A DNA stretch of 47,433 nt from Bacteroidota bacterium (GCA_026391125.1 JAPLEO010000070.1:1-47433), one strand, 5' to 3'. Shown: positions 7,098 to 16,934, numbered from the stretch's first letter. Notes: generated by a model not told the origin, from the sequence alone. Program-made: numbers and translations.

Positions 7098-7739
7098 TCA
7101 AAGTTTATGCAACCCAATCTTTACAGCATACAACGCCAAAGCTGTTCTGGTTTTTACATGCAGTTTTTCAAATAAAGAGTCGCGATAACTTTCAATGGTA
7201 CGACCGCTGCAAAACATTTTTTCTCCCATTTCACTATAGGTCATTTCTGAGCAACTATACTTTAAGAATTCTATTTCCCTTTCGCTCAATTTTACCTCTG
7301 ATCCGTTTTCGTTACTGGCCATCGCATGTAAGATCCTACTGGTGGCCCAATCAGGATAATAGAGCCCTTTTTCACTCACTGCGTTTAGCGCTTTTTGGAG
7401 TTCTGAAGGATGCACGTTTTTATTTAGGTAAGAAACCGCACCGGCCTTGATCATTTTTACAAGAGAAGCATCATCGCCCTGCATGGTTAGTACTATCACT
7501 TTTACCTCTGGATGATGTTGCTTTAACCAGTTGGCGGTTTCATAGCCATCCATGATAGGCATAGAAATATCTAGCAAAACAATATCGGGAATGTTTTTTT
7601 TCACTTTAAATTTTTCTATTAACTCTTTCCCATTTGCAGACTCATACAAGACCGTATAATTTTCAAATTGCTCTATTACCGAACCTATTGCCTTAGCAAT
7701 TAACAAATGGTCATCAACGATTACAATATTGTTCATCAT
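7098..7739 (-). CDS. NarL/LuxR-family response regulator
   Basis: A 213-residue protein. The receiver domain (residues 1-125) has acidic residues D9-D10, phosphorylation site D57 in VLLDISMPIMDG, a Thr in VIVLTMQGDD and Lys in LNKNVHPSE. The C-terminal LuxR-type helix-turn-helix (about 150-213) reads LSEREIEFLKYSCSEMTYSE, and later GRTIESYRDSLFEKLHVKTR. It is the transcriptional output of the kinase encoded immediately upstream (2 bp gap). Target genes cannot be read directly; the divergent cluster across the shared intergenic region is a natural candidate. Confidence 0.93.
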   Translation of the reverse strand: MMNNIVIVDDHLLIAKAIGSVIEQFENYTVLYESANGKELIEKFKVKKNIPDIVLLDISMPIMDGYETANWLKQHHPEVKVIVLTMQGDDASLVKMIKAGAVSYLNKNVHPSELQKALNAVSEKGLYYPDWATSRILHAMASNENGSEVKLSEREIEFLKYSCSEMTYSEMGEKMFCSGRTIESYRDSLFEKLHVKTRTALALYAVKIGLHKL

Positions 7740-7741
7740 AT

Positions 7742-9595
7742 TTAATTGATTGATTCATTTAGTAATTCAAAGGGGATGAACAAATTCAAAATCGATCCCT
7801 CGCCTGGCTGACTTTTCAAATTAAATTCTCCTCCGATCACTTGCATTCGTCGCTGCATATTGCTTAACCCAATCCCGTGACCTTTTATCGCATTGATATC
7901 AAAACCTTTGCCATTATCAGATACTGTTATGGTATACCCTTCATTAGCTTTCTTTAGCATTATTGAGATCAATGTACACTCAGAATGTTTTAAACTATTT
8001 TGTATGAACTCCTGTACAATTCGAAGTAAAAAGTGCTTTACCATAATATTCATCGCAGGTATTTGCTCATCGGTATCCAAAACAGCTTTACAAATATTTG
8101 TGGCGTTGATCCGATCACATTCAAGTTGTAACAGTTCGGTCAAATTATTGTGCTCTAACCTACTTTCTGCTAGATTTCTTGATAGGCCACGCAATTCTTC
8201 CAATGAATCATTGATGATCTTACTTACCCCTTTTACTTGCTCCAAGGTATCCTCACTAAGGTTTCCAAATTCCATTCGTTGGCTATAAAGGGCAGCAAGT
8301 GTAAGCTTTTGACCGATATTATCATGAATTTCCCTGCCAATGAAATGCATCGTTTGCTGCTTGATTTCGAGTTGGTTTTTCAACATGTCTTCCCGGTGTT
8401 GTTCCAGGAGTTTCCATTTTTCTTTTTTTGAAATGTTGATTTTGTCGGCTAGCGCAAAGGATAATAAAAGCGCTTCTATTGCAGAGCCAATCTGTAAAGA
8501 ATTTGCCGTGAAGGTATTATAAGGTATTATATCAAAATCCTTCAATATAAAAATGCAAACGCACAATAACAAGCAGCTCCAGGCATACAAGAAAAATTTA
8601 GCTGGCTGATACCCTTTTTGAAACAGATAAATGGCTGAAATAAAAAAACAAATCATCAAAGTAATAGAGGTGATCTCAGCCAATAATGTTGCAAGCCGAT
8701 ACTGACTGGTTAAAACCAAAATCATACAAATAGCAAAGATCCCCATAAAGCCTATGAAGATCCGATGCATTTTTGGATAGTTCTTTTTTGTTTGAAGAAA
8801 ATTCATGATAAATAAAATACCAGAAATACCCAAAGTAGAAGTGATAATATCGACGTACTTATTTATAGTAGCATGCCCAGGCCAAAAATATTCAAACGCA
8901 TATCCGTTTAAACTGGCATTCATCAGGATCATACAGGCACCATAAAAAACATAATAGATATATGATTTGTCGCGAATAGAAAAATAAATGAACAGGTTAT
9001 ACAATACCATTAAGAGCATTACTCCATAATAAATACCTTGTCCCAAATCATACGCATGATGGTATTCTACAATACCCGTGAGTGTTCCAGCAGATACAGG
9101 GAATTGTGTTCCCCTGCTATGCCTTACCCGAACATAAAATGTTTTTGCACTATCAGTTCTTCCACAGAGTTTAAATACATAATTATTGGTTTGTATTTCT
9201 CTTTCCTTAAAATTGACATAATTGCCCCCCGTTTTAATATGTATAGAATCGGCAGATACCATCTCATAAATTGCAATACTATCTGGGGGAGCATCAAACA
9301 ATTCAAGATAACACTGCTCATTGGTGCTATTGTTGATTTTAAGTTTACACCAAAGTGCCGCATCTGTAATACCAATATTTGGAATTCTCAGTGTACTCTG
9401 AATAAATTTTAATTGATTCCCCGATTCAAGAATTTGATGAATAGAAAGGTTTGCATTTTCATCTATCAATATGCTAACTGATGTTCCAATGCTGGAATAA
9501 CTCTTTGCATCAGTTATTTCAATGATTGGTTGAGCTTTTGAAGCACTCATTAAAAGACAGAACAGAAAAACAAAAAACAATTGTTTCTTTCTCAT
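7742..9595 (-). CDS. 7TMR-DISM sensor histidine kinase
   Basis: A 617-residue kinase. The order is a signal peptide (MRKKQLFFVFLFCLLMSASK), a periplasmic 7TMR-DISM extracellular domain (to about residue 160), seven membrane helices (about 185-390), a HisKA_3 dimerisation helix with phosphoacceptor H424 in REIHDNIGQKL, and a HATPase domain (N-box FIQNSLKHSE, G1 VSDNGKGFD, G2 GHGIGLSNM). The DISM sensor often binds carbohydrate-like ligands, but none can be inferred here. The ATG at 9595 is preferred because an upstream start would put 18 polar residues before the signal peptide. Confidence 0.93.
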   Translation of the reverse strand: MRKKQLFFVFLFCLLMSASKAQPIIEITDAKSYSSIGTSVSILIDENANLSIHQILESGNQLKFIQSTLRIPNIGITDAALWCKLKINNSTNEQCYLELFDAPPDSIAIYEMVSADSIHIKTGGNYVNFKEREIQTNNYVFKLCGRTDSAKTFYVRVRHSRGTQFPVSAGTLTGIVEYHHAYDLGQGIYYGVMLLMVLYNLFIYFSIRDKSYIYYVFYGACMILMNASLNGYAFEYFWPGHATINKYVDIITSTLGISGILFIMNFLQTKKNYPKMHRIFIGFMGIFAICMILVLTSQYRLATLLAEITSITLMICFFISAIYLFQKGYQPAKFFLYAWSCLLLCVCIFILKDFDIIPYNTFTANSLQIGSAIEALLLSFALADKINISKKEKWKLLEQHREDMLKNQLEIKQQTMHFIGREIHDNIGQKLTLAALYSQRMEFGNLSEDTLEQVKGVSKIINDSLEELRGLSRNLAESRLEHNNLTELLQLECDRINATNICKAVLDTDEQIPAMNIMVKHFLLRIVQEFIQNSLKHSECTLISIMLKKANEGYTITVSDNGKGFDINAIKGHGIGLSNMQRRMQVIGGEFNLKSQPGEGSILNLFIPFELLNESIN

Positions 9596-9740
9596 TTCGG
9601 GGCAGCTAATAAAATGATAAGTTGATCGATGTTTTCGACCTTTTAACATCTAACAGGATATAAATGTGGTTTTATATGTCATTGTTATTCAATTACTTAT
9701 GTCTTAATTAAGGCAAGTCTTCCGTTTATTGAACATTATT

Positions 9741-9762
9741 ATTTCCGTCGTTCGACGGAAAT
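9741..9762. promoter_or_regulatory. GC-rich 22-bp dyad between divergent operons
   Basis: ATTTCCGTCG (9741-9750), the spacer TT, then CGACGGAAAT (9753-9762): perfect 10-bp arms in the 259-bp AT-rich gap between the kinase gene (minus) and the phosphatase gene (plus). The size and position suit an operator for a dimeric LuxR-type regulator. A simple REP-type hairpin is the alternative. Confidence 0.45.
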
Positions 9763-9854
9763 AAATCTAGTTATTGATAGTCTCAGTTTTGGTTATTAGC
9801 ACATTGTATCTGCTTGATTAGTTGCACAATTTTGTTTTACAAAAACGCATTACC

Positions 9855-11039
9855 ATGAAACAGTTACAAACAACATTCCAACTTCATTTAGAACAATCTT
9901 CTCATAAACCAATTATCACAAAATTTTTGTTACTAGTTATTTTTTGTTTTTTGATTCAGAATGATTCTAAAGCCCAAGATCTTGCAAGTGCAAGAAACGT
10001 TATTGTTATTACCACCGATGGCTTTAGATGGCAGGAACTTTTTAAAGGGGCAGATAGTTCTCTGCTGAATAATACAGAATATGTTAAAGACACTTTACTT
10101 GCTAAACAGATGTATTGGGACTCTGATGAAAATATAAGGAGGCAAAAAATCATGCCCTTTTTTTGGAATGTCATTTCAAAGCAAGGACAGATCTATGGAA
10201 ATCGTTCCTACAACAATAAGGTTGACCTCAAGAATTTTTATAAAATTTCCTACCCAGGTTATAATGAAATTTTAACGGGAGTTTTAGACTGGAGACCTAT
10301 GCTCAATTTTCCTATAGAGAATAAGAACACAAACGTATTGGAATATCTGAATAATCAACCCGATTTTAAAGGTAAGATCGCTGCTTTCACTTCTTGGAAT
10401 TTAATGCCCTACATTTTTAATAAACAACGTAGTGATTTTATGATCAACAGTGGGTACGAATTATTGAATGGCACAGACAACATGAGCAAGATAATTGATA
10501 CCGTTCAGTTCAATGCTGAAGAATCAAAAACCAGAAACGATCAGTTAACGTATCTATGTGCGAAGGAATATTTAGTAAAGAACCATCCAAAGGTTTTATT
10601 CCTAGGATTGGGTGAGACAGACGAATACGGCCACCAAGGCGCTTACGATTTGTATTTGCAAAAAGCCGCAGGAGTTGATAAGATCATTGCAGATCTCTGG
10701 TATTATATTCAAACAGATCAGTTTTATAAAAACAATACCATCTTGATCATTACAACCGATCATGGAAGAGGCAGGGCCAATAAATGGTATACGCATGGCT
10801 TTTGGGCAAAGGGTTCTGGCGAAGCTTGGCTTGCATTACTTGGACCAGATATTTTACCACAGGGCGAAATGAAAAACAAGCAACAGATCTGGCAAAAACA
10901 ATTGGCAGCAACTATCGCTTCTTTAGTAGGAGAACATTTTGTGGCAAATCATGCTGTGGCTGATCCAATTTCATTGCCCATTTATGTAAAGTCGAGCCAA
11001 CCAATTCTTACTGCGTCAACCAAAAGCGTTACAAAATGA
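9855..11039 (+). CDS. Secreted alkaline phosphatase superfamily hydrolase
   Basis: A 394-residue protein of the alkaline phosphatase / nucleotide pyrophosphatase superfamily. The N-terminal region has a hydrophobic export segment (KFLLLVIFCFLIQ, then SKAQ). Metal-site motifs follow: VIVITTDGFRW near the start of the mature protein, SYPGYNEILTG at the expected nucleophile region, LGLGETDEYGHQG and LIITTDHGRG near the C-terminus. It should hydrolyse a phosphate or sulfate ester in the periplasm; the substrate is unknown. The ATG at 9855 is chosen over a TTG 11 codons upstream. It is followed by a glycosyltransferase and a DedA gene on the same strand. Confidence 0.8.
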   Translation: MKQLQTTFQLHLEQSSHKPIITKFLLLVIFCFLIQNDSKAQDLASARNVIVITTDGFRWQELFKGADSSLLNNTEYVKDTLLAKQMYWDSDENIRRQKIMPFFWNVISKQGQIYGNRSYNNKVDLKNFYKISYPGYNEILTGVLDWRPMLNFPIENKNTNVLEYLNNQPDFKGKIAAFTSWNLMPYIFNKQRSDFMINSGYELLNGTDNMSKIIDTVQFNAEESKTRNDQLTYLCAKEYLVKNHPKVLFLGLGETDEYGHQGAYDLYLQKAAGVDKIIADLWYYIQTDQFYKNNTILIITTDHGRGRANKWYTHGFWAKGSGEAWLALLGPDILPQGEMKNKQQIWQKQLAATIASLVGEHFVANHAVADPISLPIYVKSSQPILTASTKSVTK

Positions 11040-11121
11040 TACATGCAATTTTTTAAAACTCCCCCTAGCCTATACATACTTTTTAAGTTAACCCCCTTTT
11101 TCAACACATAAACATGCATAT

Positions 11122-12288
11122 ATGAAAGTGCTTTTTGTATCAGACACGTATTACCCTCACTTGAATGGCGTTTATTATTTTGTTCGCCGTCTGGCAGTTT
11201 TGCTTCAAGAGAAAGGCCATCAGGTGATGGTACTTGTTCCTTCTGAAAATGTTCATTATTCAAAGGAAAAAATAGATGGGATTGATGTATATCGGATTCC
11301 ATCATTACCCTTATTGATTTATCCCAGGATCCGTGTCCCAATTCCAGTATTTCTTCAGTCAAAGATCAAGCATCTATTGATTGCGCTGAAACCAGACGTG
11401 ATACACCTCCAAGATCACTTTTCATTGGCAGAAGCAGTTGTAAGTGCGAACAAATGTTTTAATATTCCAATCATCGGCACCAATCATTTTATGCCAGAAA
11501 ATATTACTGCACTCTTGCCATTTAGTTATTGGAACAAACAACTAGAAAATTGGATGTGGTCGGGCTTTTCAAAAGTCTTTAATAAACTGGCACTAGTTAC
11601 AACCCCTACTGAAATGGGTGTTGAATTAATTCGAAATAAGTTGGAAGTGAAAGTGGTTGCCATTTCCAATGGAATTGACCTTGATCATTTTTCACAGGTG
11701 GGTTATACCGGACAAATAAGAAACAAATATTCCTTACCCAATAAACCAACACTTTTATATGTAGGAAGACTAGATCCTGAAAAACATCTGGAAGAAGTGA
11801 TTTATGCTGTTGCAAGTGCCCTACAAAAAATTGATTTTTGTTTTGTTGTGGTTGGGAAAGGTGTGGACAAAAAATCTCTTGAGAACTTAACCATTGAATT
11901 AGGCATTCAGAAGCATGTGATATTCACCGGCTTCGTTCCAGACGAAGACCTTCCCTGTTTTTATAGGTTATCCAATTGTTTTATCATCGCAAGTATCGCA
12001 GAACTACAAAGTATCTCAACGATGCAGGCAATGGCATCTGGACTTCCTGTAATTGCTGCAAAAGCTGGTGCATTAACCGAACTAGTGAATGATGGTATAA
12101 ATGGATTCCTATTCAATCCAGGTGATATTGATACTATCGCTGGAAAGATCATTAATATCGTTGGAATTGATGATCAATGCTGGGAAATGGGAAATGAGAG
12201 TGTCAAACAAATCGGCAAGCATAATATACATCATACAGTGCAGTTGTTCGAAGAAGTTTATGAAAAAATGATGGCCACTGCTATCTAA
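11122..12288 (+). CDS. GT4-family glycosyltransferase (GT-B fold)
   Basis: A 388-residue GT-B glycosyltransferase. The N-terminal domain begins MKVLFVSDTYYPHLNGV, with the acceptor-side Gly-rich start and VIHLQDHFSLAEA. The C-terminal donor domain has ISNGIDLDHF, LLYVGRLDPEKHLEEVI, VVVGKG, and the E-x7-E signature region ASIAELQSISTMQAMASGLP followed by VIAAKAGALTELV. This layout is typical of enzymes that glycosylate diacylglycerol or phosphatidylinositol, but the substrate is not determined. It lies 10 bp ahead of a DedA-family gene, which supports a membrane-lipid context. Confidence 0.87.
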   Translation: MKVLFVSDTYYPHLNGVYYFVRRLAVLLQEKGHQVMVLVPSENVHYSKEKIDGIDVYRIPSLPLLIYPRIRVPIPVFLQSKIKHLLIALKPDVIHLQDHFSLAEAVVSANKCFNIPIIGTNHFMPENITALLPFSYWNKQLENWMWSGFSKVFNKLALVTTPTEMGVELIRNKLEVKVVAISNGIDLDHFSQVGYTGQIRNKYSLPNKPTLLYVGRLDPEKHLEEVIYAVASALQKIDFCFVVVGKGVDKKSLENLTIELGIQKHVIFTGFVPDEDLPCFYRLSNCFIIASIAELQSISTMQAMASGLPVIAAKAGALTELVNDGINGFLFNPGDIDTIAGKIINIVGIDDQCWEMGNESVKQIGKHNIHHTVQLFEEVYEKMMATAI

Positions 12289-12298
12289 TTGATTCAAT

Positions 12299-12871
12299 AT
12301 GATTTTAGATCAAATTGTAGACCTAGTTACTAATTATAAATACCTAATATTATTTCCTTTGGCAATTGTAGAGGGACCAATATTAGCTGTTATTGCAGGA
12401 TTCTTATGCACAAGCGGGTTTTTAAATCCCCTGTTAGTATACCCTATTCTTGTGCTCGGAGATATTACTGGAGATACCATCTTATATGTATTTGGCAGAT
12501 GGGGCATCCCAATTTTTTTGAAAAAGGTCTTGAAAAAATCAGATCAAAATAATGAAAGACTAAACCGGTTTCACACATTCATAAGTATTCATCCGAATAA
12601 ATTTATTCCACTTTCAAAAATTTCTTTAGGCATCGGGTTTGCGGGTATTTTAATAGTAGGAAATAGCAAAATAGGTTATCAAAAATTCATACGGCTTTGT
12701 CTAATAACTTCAGCTTTAATATATCTAGTCTATTTGATTTTAGGCCTTTTATTCGGGGCGGCCTATGCAGAAATCAATCAATATCTCAATGTTTTTGGGA
12801 CTTTTACAATAGTTACGATACTGGCTTTCATTGCAATACTTTTCATTAACTCAATCCGTAGAAAAATGTAA
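12299..12871 (+). CDS. DedA-family (SNARE-associated) membrane protein
   Basis: A 190-residue membrane protein of the DedA/VTT family. It has the family's N-terminal re-entrant segment, LFPLAIVEGPILAVIAGFLC, then GDITGDTILYVFGRWG (the G-D-x2-GD-x3-Y-x2-G signature), and three more hydrophobic helices. Some family members act as lipid scramblases or undecaprenyl-phosphate transporters. Here the partner is probably the product of the preceding glycosyltransferase (10 bp gap). It lacks the more usual Arg-rich motif of the longest members and is slightly shorter than typical. Confidence 0.82.
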   Translation: MILDQIVDLVTNYKYLILFPLAIVEGPILAVIAGFLCTSGFLNPLLVYPILVLGDITGDTILYVFGRWGIPIFLKKVLKKSDQNNERLNRFHTFISIHPNKFIPLSKISLGIGFAGILIVGNSKIGYQKFIRLCLITSALIYLVYLILGLLFGAAYAEINQYLNVFGTFTIVTILAFIAILFINSIRRKM

Positions 12872-12960
12872 GATTTATCAGAAAAAATGTTCCGAATGGT
12901 TGTAAACCCTGCCAATTCCTTTGGATCTTTTTTGTATCTTCAAGACTCAAAGCAATAATT

Positions 12961-13323
12961 ATGAAAGCAATTTTTGCACTTTTTTTGATCCTTCTATGTA
13001 TTGATCAAGTTCATGGTCAAGATATTACAATCAGCAGCTTGAATCGACCTACTGTCAAATTACTCTCAACATCCGACTCTCTAAAATTTAATAAACAACC
13101 TTCTAGTTCTTTAATCATTCTTAGTAGCCCATTAATTAAAAAAGGCAATAACAACAAAGGTTTCGATATTTACCAATCTCAGATTGATCGAATGAATGTG
13201 CTGATTCCTGATCAGAATAATAATGCCACTAATTATATGCCAAATGGAATTGGAATTCAGAATTCAATTAAGCCCGAACTAAAACTTACAAATCCACTTG
13301 ATTCATTATACAGAAACAAGTAA
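12961..13323 (+). CDS. Small secreted protein of unknown function
   Basis: A 120-residue protein with a signal peptide, MKAIFALFLILLCIDQVHGQ, cut after about residue 19. The mature part is polar and low in structure, rich in Ser, Asn and Ile. No domain is recognised. It is monocistronic, bounded by a clear terminator at 13339. Confidence 0.6.
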   Translation: MKAIFALFLILLCIDQVHGQDITISSLNRPTVKLLSTSDSLKFNKQPSSSLIILSSPLIKKGNNNKGFDIYQSQIDRMNVLIPDQNNNATNYMPNGIGIQNSIKPELKLTNPLDSLYRNK

Positions 13324-13338
13324 TTCCATTTGAAAATC

Positions 13339-13366
13339 AAAAGGCCTCTTCAAAAGGCCTTTTTTT
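13339..13366 (+). terminator. Rho-independent terminator
   Basis: AAAAGGCC (13339-13346) and GGCCTTTT (13356-13363) with a 9-nt loop, continuing into a T run. It lies 15 bp after the stop of the small secreted protein gene. Confidence 0.85.
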
Positions 13367-13451
13367 ATTGAAAAATTAATTTGCTCAAGGCATGACATAT
13401 ATGATTTAATTGTAACTTCAAAAATCATGTGATCATTTAACCACTAAGCAA

Positions 13452-15710
13452 ATGAAACCCACTTCATTACTTTTAGTGATTGTATTCCTCGCAGTACAAT
13501 CATCAGCTCAAAAGCTATATTTCGCAAATACTAATTACACAGATAGTAGTCAATTTGAGAAAAACGTCCACATCCTTGCTAAACAAGTAATAGATCAATA
13601 TCATGAAAATGATCCGATCACTTACAATAACAATCTCTACAAGCTACAACTTGTTGCCGGAGACTATTCGGGAGTTAGCGCTTCTATAAAAAAACTATGT
13701 GTGTTTGACCATGGTGATTCCATTGCGCCATCTGGACTGGCTTCGATATTTAAAATTTATAACACTACCCTTGCAGCCAACCCTCCTAAAGAAAAGTTTA
13801 TTGACACCTACAATTCCGTCTTTCAAGATTATTATCACTCCATGTCGGAAGATGGAAAAAATTGGCTATCAGAATATTTCGATAATGATCCTGTCGCTTA
13901 TGCTAAAAGTCTTCAAGAAAAGAAAAAGGAATTTTCCAAAAAAGACAGCTTAACAATTCCAGAAGCCATTCAATTATGTAAAGCATTTTGTGTTTATAAA
14001 ACCTATTCTGCGACTAGTGCCATTGGTAAACAAAACTTGCAAAAATTAGATAACGAAAAATATGTTATTAACGATAGTATCTTATTGAAAATGCCAGATG
14101 GAGGTCAGGTTGCACTCACTGTTGTTATCAATAAAAAAATTAGTGGAAAGCAACCAGCAGTGATGATGTACAATATCTATGCAGGCAAGGGTATCTCTTA
14201 TAGCAAAGAAGCTGCATCCAGAGGTTTTATCGGAATTGAAGCAAATACCAGGGGAAAACGATTAAGCCCGGATAAGCTAGAACCCTTTGAGTTTGATGCG
14301 AAAGACGCTTATTATATTATTGACTGGATCAGCAAACAACCTTGGAGCAATGGCAAAGTTGGAATGTATGGAGGAAGCTATTTAGGTTTTAGTCAGTGGA
14401 GTAGCGTTAAATATATTCACCCTGCATTAAAAACGATCGTACCTCAAGTAGCAGTTGGAGCGGGAATCGATTACCCTATTCACAACAATATTTTCATGAC
14501 TTATATGCTGCGGTGGATCCACTTTGTTCAAAATAACAAATTGATCGATAATGAAGAATTTGCAAAAGAAGATAAATGGAATAAAGTATTTGGAGATTGG
14601 TATAAATCAGGTGCCAGTTATCGAGCATTAGATTCCATAGAGGGAAGAAAAAATGCCACATTTCAGAAATGGCTGAATCACCCCAGTTATGATAGTTACT
14701 GGAAAAACATGACTCCGCAGCAAAGCGAATTTTCAAAAATCAATATCCCTATTTTCACCACTACAGGTTATAGTGATGATGACCAGGTTGGTGCGATGTA
14801 TTATTTTCAACAATATCATAAATGGAATAATAATCCAAACTATTATTTGCTCATTGGCCCTTGGGATCATAGTGGATCGCAAGGTTATCCCAAACCAGAA
14901 CTGGGTGGTTATAAAATTGATAGCGTTGCAAAACTCCCCATTCATGAAATAGTTTTTCAGTGGTTTGATTATATTTTAAAAGATAGCAGTAAGCCAACGA
15001 TTTTGAAGGATAAGATCAATTTTGAGATCATGGGTAAAAACGAATGGAAACATGTATCAAGTATTGATAAAATGCATAATGATTCATTGCGTTTATACTT
15101 AAGCAATGTGGGCTCCAATAATAGGTATCCATTATTAGCAAAAAGGCCATCGCAGTTAGTCTATATATCACAAACAGTAGATTTCAAAGACCGTTCTGAA
15201 GTTTTATTTGCAGGCGATATTATGGGATCCTATCCACTTTTACTAGACACTGTAATTAAAGCAGAAAAAGAAAAAATGATCTTTATTAGCGACCCCATCG
15301 ATCAGCCCTATGCCATAAGTGGTGCAGTAACAGCTTCAATAGTAGCAAGTATCAATAAAAAGGATATAGACATTGTATTTGACCTGTTTGAATTAACGCC
15401 AGATGGCAAATATTTTGCATTAGAACAAAACCTACAAAGAGCTAGCTATGCTAAGGACCGATCTAAACGACAACTTTTACAGCCCAACAAAATTGAAACG
15501 ATCAACATAGATCATACTTATATCACCTGCCGACAATTACAAAAAGGAAGTAGAATTGTTATTGTATTGGGTGTAAATAAGAACCCAATTTGGCAGATCA
15601 ATTACGGAACTGGCAAAGATGTGAGTGATGAAACCATCAAAGACGCGGCCATCCCTTTTCAAATTAAATGGTACAATAGTAGCTATTTCAATATTCCGAT
15701 TTTAAGATAA
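13452..15710 (+). CDS. CocE/NonD-family (peptidase S15-like) hydrolase
   Basis: A 752-residue exported hydrolase. A signal peptide (MKPTSLLLVIVFLAVQSSAQ) precedes an N-terminal helical extension of about 180 residues. The alpha/beta hydrolase domain has nucleophile S309 in YGGSYLGFSQ, an Asp in TTTGYSDDDQVG and His in IGPWDHSG. The C-terminal part is the beta-sandwich X-Pro dipeptidyl-peptidase C-terminal domain. Family members act as X-Pro dipeptidases, ester or beta-lactam acylases; which applies here cannot be told. It stands alone between a terminator and the next gene 74 bp on. Confidence 0.87.
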   Translation: MKPTSLLLVIVFLAVQSSAQKLYFANTNYTDSSQFEKNVHILAKQVIDQYHENDPITYNNNLYKLQLVAGDYSGVSASIKKLCVFDHGDSIAPSGLASIFKIYNTTLAANPPKEKFIDTYNSVFQDYYHSMSEDGKNWLSEYFDNDPVAYAKSLQEKKKEFSKKDSLTIPEAIQLCKAFCVYKTYSATSAIGKQNLQKLDNEKYVINDSILLKMPDGGQVALTVVINKKISGKQPAVMMYNIYAGKGISYSKEAASRGFIGIEANTRGKRLSPDKLEPFEFDAKDAYYIIDWISKQPWSNGKVGMYGGSYLGFSQWSSVKYIHPALKTIVPQVAVGAGIDYPIHNNIFMTYMLRWIHFVQNNKLIDNEEFAKEDKWNKVFGDWYKSGASYRALDSIEGRKNATFQKWLNHPSYDSYWKNMTPQQSEFSKINIPIFTTTGYSDDDQVGAMYYFQQYHKWNNNPNYYLLIGPWDHSGSQGYPKPELGGYKIDSVAKLPIHEIVFQWFDYILKDSSKPTILKDKINFEIMGKNEWKHVSSIDKMHNDSLRLYLSNVGSNNRYPLLAKRPSQLVYISQTVDFKDRSEVLFAGDIMGSYPLLLDTVIKAEKEKMIFISDPIDQPYAISGAVTASIVASINKKDIDIVFDLFELTPDGKYFALEQNLQRASYAKDRSKRQLLQPNKIETINIDHTYITCRQLQKGSRIVIVLGVNKNPIWQINYGTGKDVSDETIKDAAIPFQIKWYNSSYFNIPILR

Positions 15711-15783
15711 AATTAGGCAGGCTTTTATGTACCTTTAAACCAAGTCAAAGCTTTAAAAAATTCATATTTCGTAATCCGATTGC

Positions 15784-16821
15784 ATGTTTTCATTGTATCA
15801 AACGCCCGGAAGAACAGCCATTGTAAATGATAAAGAATTATTGTTTTTTTCAGGCTATGCCTATTTGGGTATGAATCATGAACATGGCTTTTTACAACTC
15901 ATTCATGATGGCATTGAACGCTTTGGTGCCGTATTCCCTAGCTCAAGAATATCTAATACTGAGCTTTCGTTATATGCTGAAACTGAAAAAATATTAACTG
16001 ATCTTACACAAACAACAGATACTGTTTTATTACAAAGCGGTTTTACCGCTGGCAAAGCTACCGTTGAAATGATTGAAGCAGGAAGTACTATTTTCCAATC
16101 GCCGTTCTGCCATCCTGCAATTCGTATCCAAAGCAATTCGACATTACAATTTGCTGATTGGGCAACCGAAACAATCAATAGCATCAATCATAACAAATTC
16201 AGTTCAGCCCCTGTGATTATGAGTGATTCTGTCAATCAACTTACCGCAGAAGTATATGATTTTTCTTTTTTGAATTCGATCCAACAAAAGATCATTTGCA
16301 TTATTGATGATAGTCATGGTATGGGTTTATTAGGTAAAAACGGAGAAGGTATTATTGGAACATTACCAAAGAATGAAAACATTGAATATATCATTACCTA
16401 TTCTCTTTCGAAAGCTTTGAATATTCAAGCTGGAGCTATCAGTTGTACTAATAAAAATACAGCCGATAAAATCAGGAAAACCTCCTGGTATACTGCGGTT
16501 ACTCCCCCTTCTCCAGCAATGCTGTTTGCATTTTGCAAAGCAAATCTGATCTACGATCAACAAAGAGAAAAATTAAATCGCTTAAAAATAGAGTTACAAA
16601 ATCTACTAATTACAAAAAAAGATATTCGCTTTCACAAAGACCTACCTGTATTTATCCTTCCTGAAAATTTAGAGGAAGCATATTTTTCAAAAAAGGGCAT
16701 GATCATTTCTTCTTTTGCCTATCCAGATCCAAAAGGAAAAAAGATCAACCGTGCTGTAATCAATGCACTTCATACATCAAACGATCTCCAAAAATTGGCG
16801 ATGGCAATCATGATAGATTAA
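15784..16821 (+). CDS. Alpha-oxoamine synthase-like PLP enzyme (BioF/Kbl-like)
   Basis: A 345-residue fold-type I aminotransferase-class protein related to 8-amino-7-oxononanoate synthase and 2-amino-3-ketobutyrate CoA ligase. Visible motifs are FFSGYAYLGM, GAVFPSSRIS at the substrate site, ICIIDDSHGMGLLGKNGEG (the PLP-pocket DDSHG element) and the Schiff-base lysine K210 in TYSLSKALNIQAGAI. The usual family length is about 390-400 residues, and the N-terminal arm is short here. No biotin or threonine-catabolism gene is adjacent, so the acyl-CoA and amino-acid substrates are unknown. Confidence 0.82.
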   Translation: MFSLYQTPGRTAIVNDKELLFFSGYAYLGMNHEHGFLQLIHDGIERFGAVFPSSRISNTELSLYAETEKILTDLTQTTDTVLLQSGFTAGKATVEMIEAGSTIFQSPFCHPAIRIQSNSTLQFADWATETINSINHNKFSSAPVIMSDSVNQLTAEVYDFSFLNSIQQKIICIIDDSHGMGLLGKNGEGIIGTLPKNENIEYIITYSLSKALNIQAGAISCTNKNTADKIRKTSWYTAVTPPSPAMLFAFCKANLIYDQQREKLNRLKIELQNLLITKKDIRFHKDLPVFILPENLEEAYFSKKGMIISSFAYPDPKGKKINRAVINALHTSNDLQKLAMAIMID

Positions 16822-16934
16822 GTTTTAATGATTATCTTTAATACCCCCACTAAAAGCTGCATTTTATCCATTATTTGTATCTAACTGATTTAGATTTATT
16901 TGATAAAGGATATATAACCACAGAGCAGGCTTAG

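Noticed and set aside
7070..7450. 126-codon plus-strand ORF
   Set aside because: Lies antisense to the well-supported response regulator gene.
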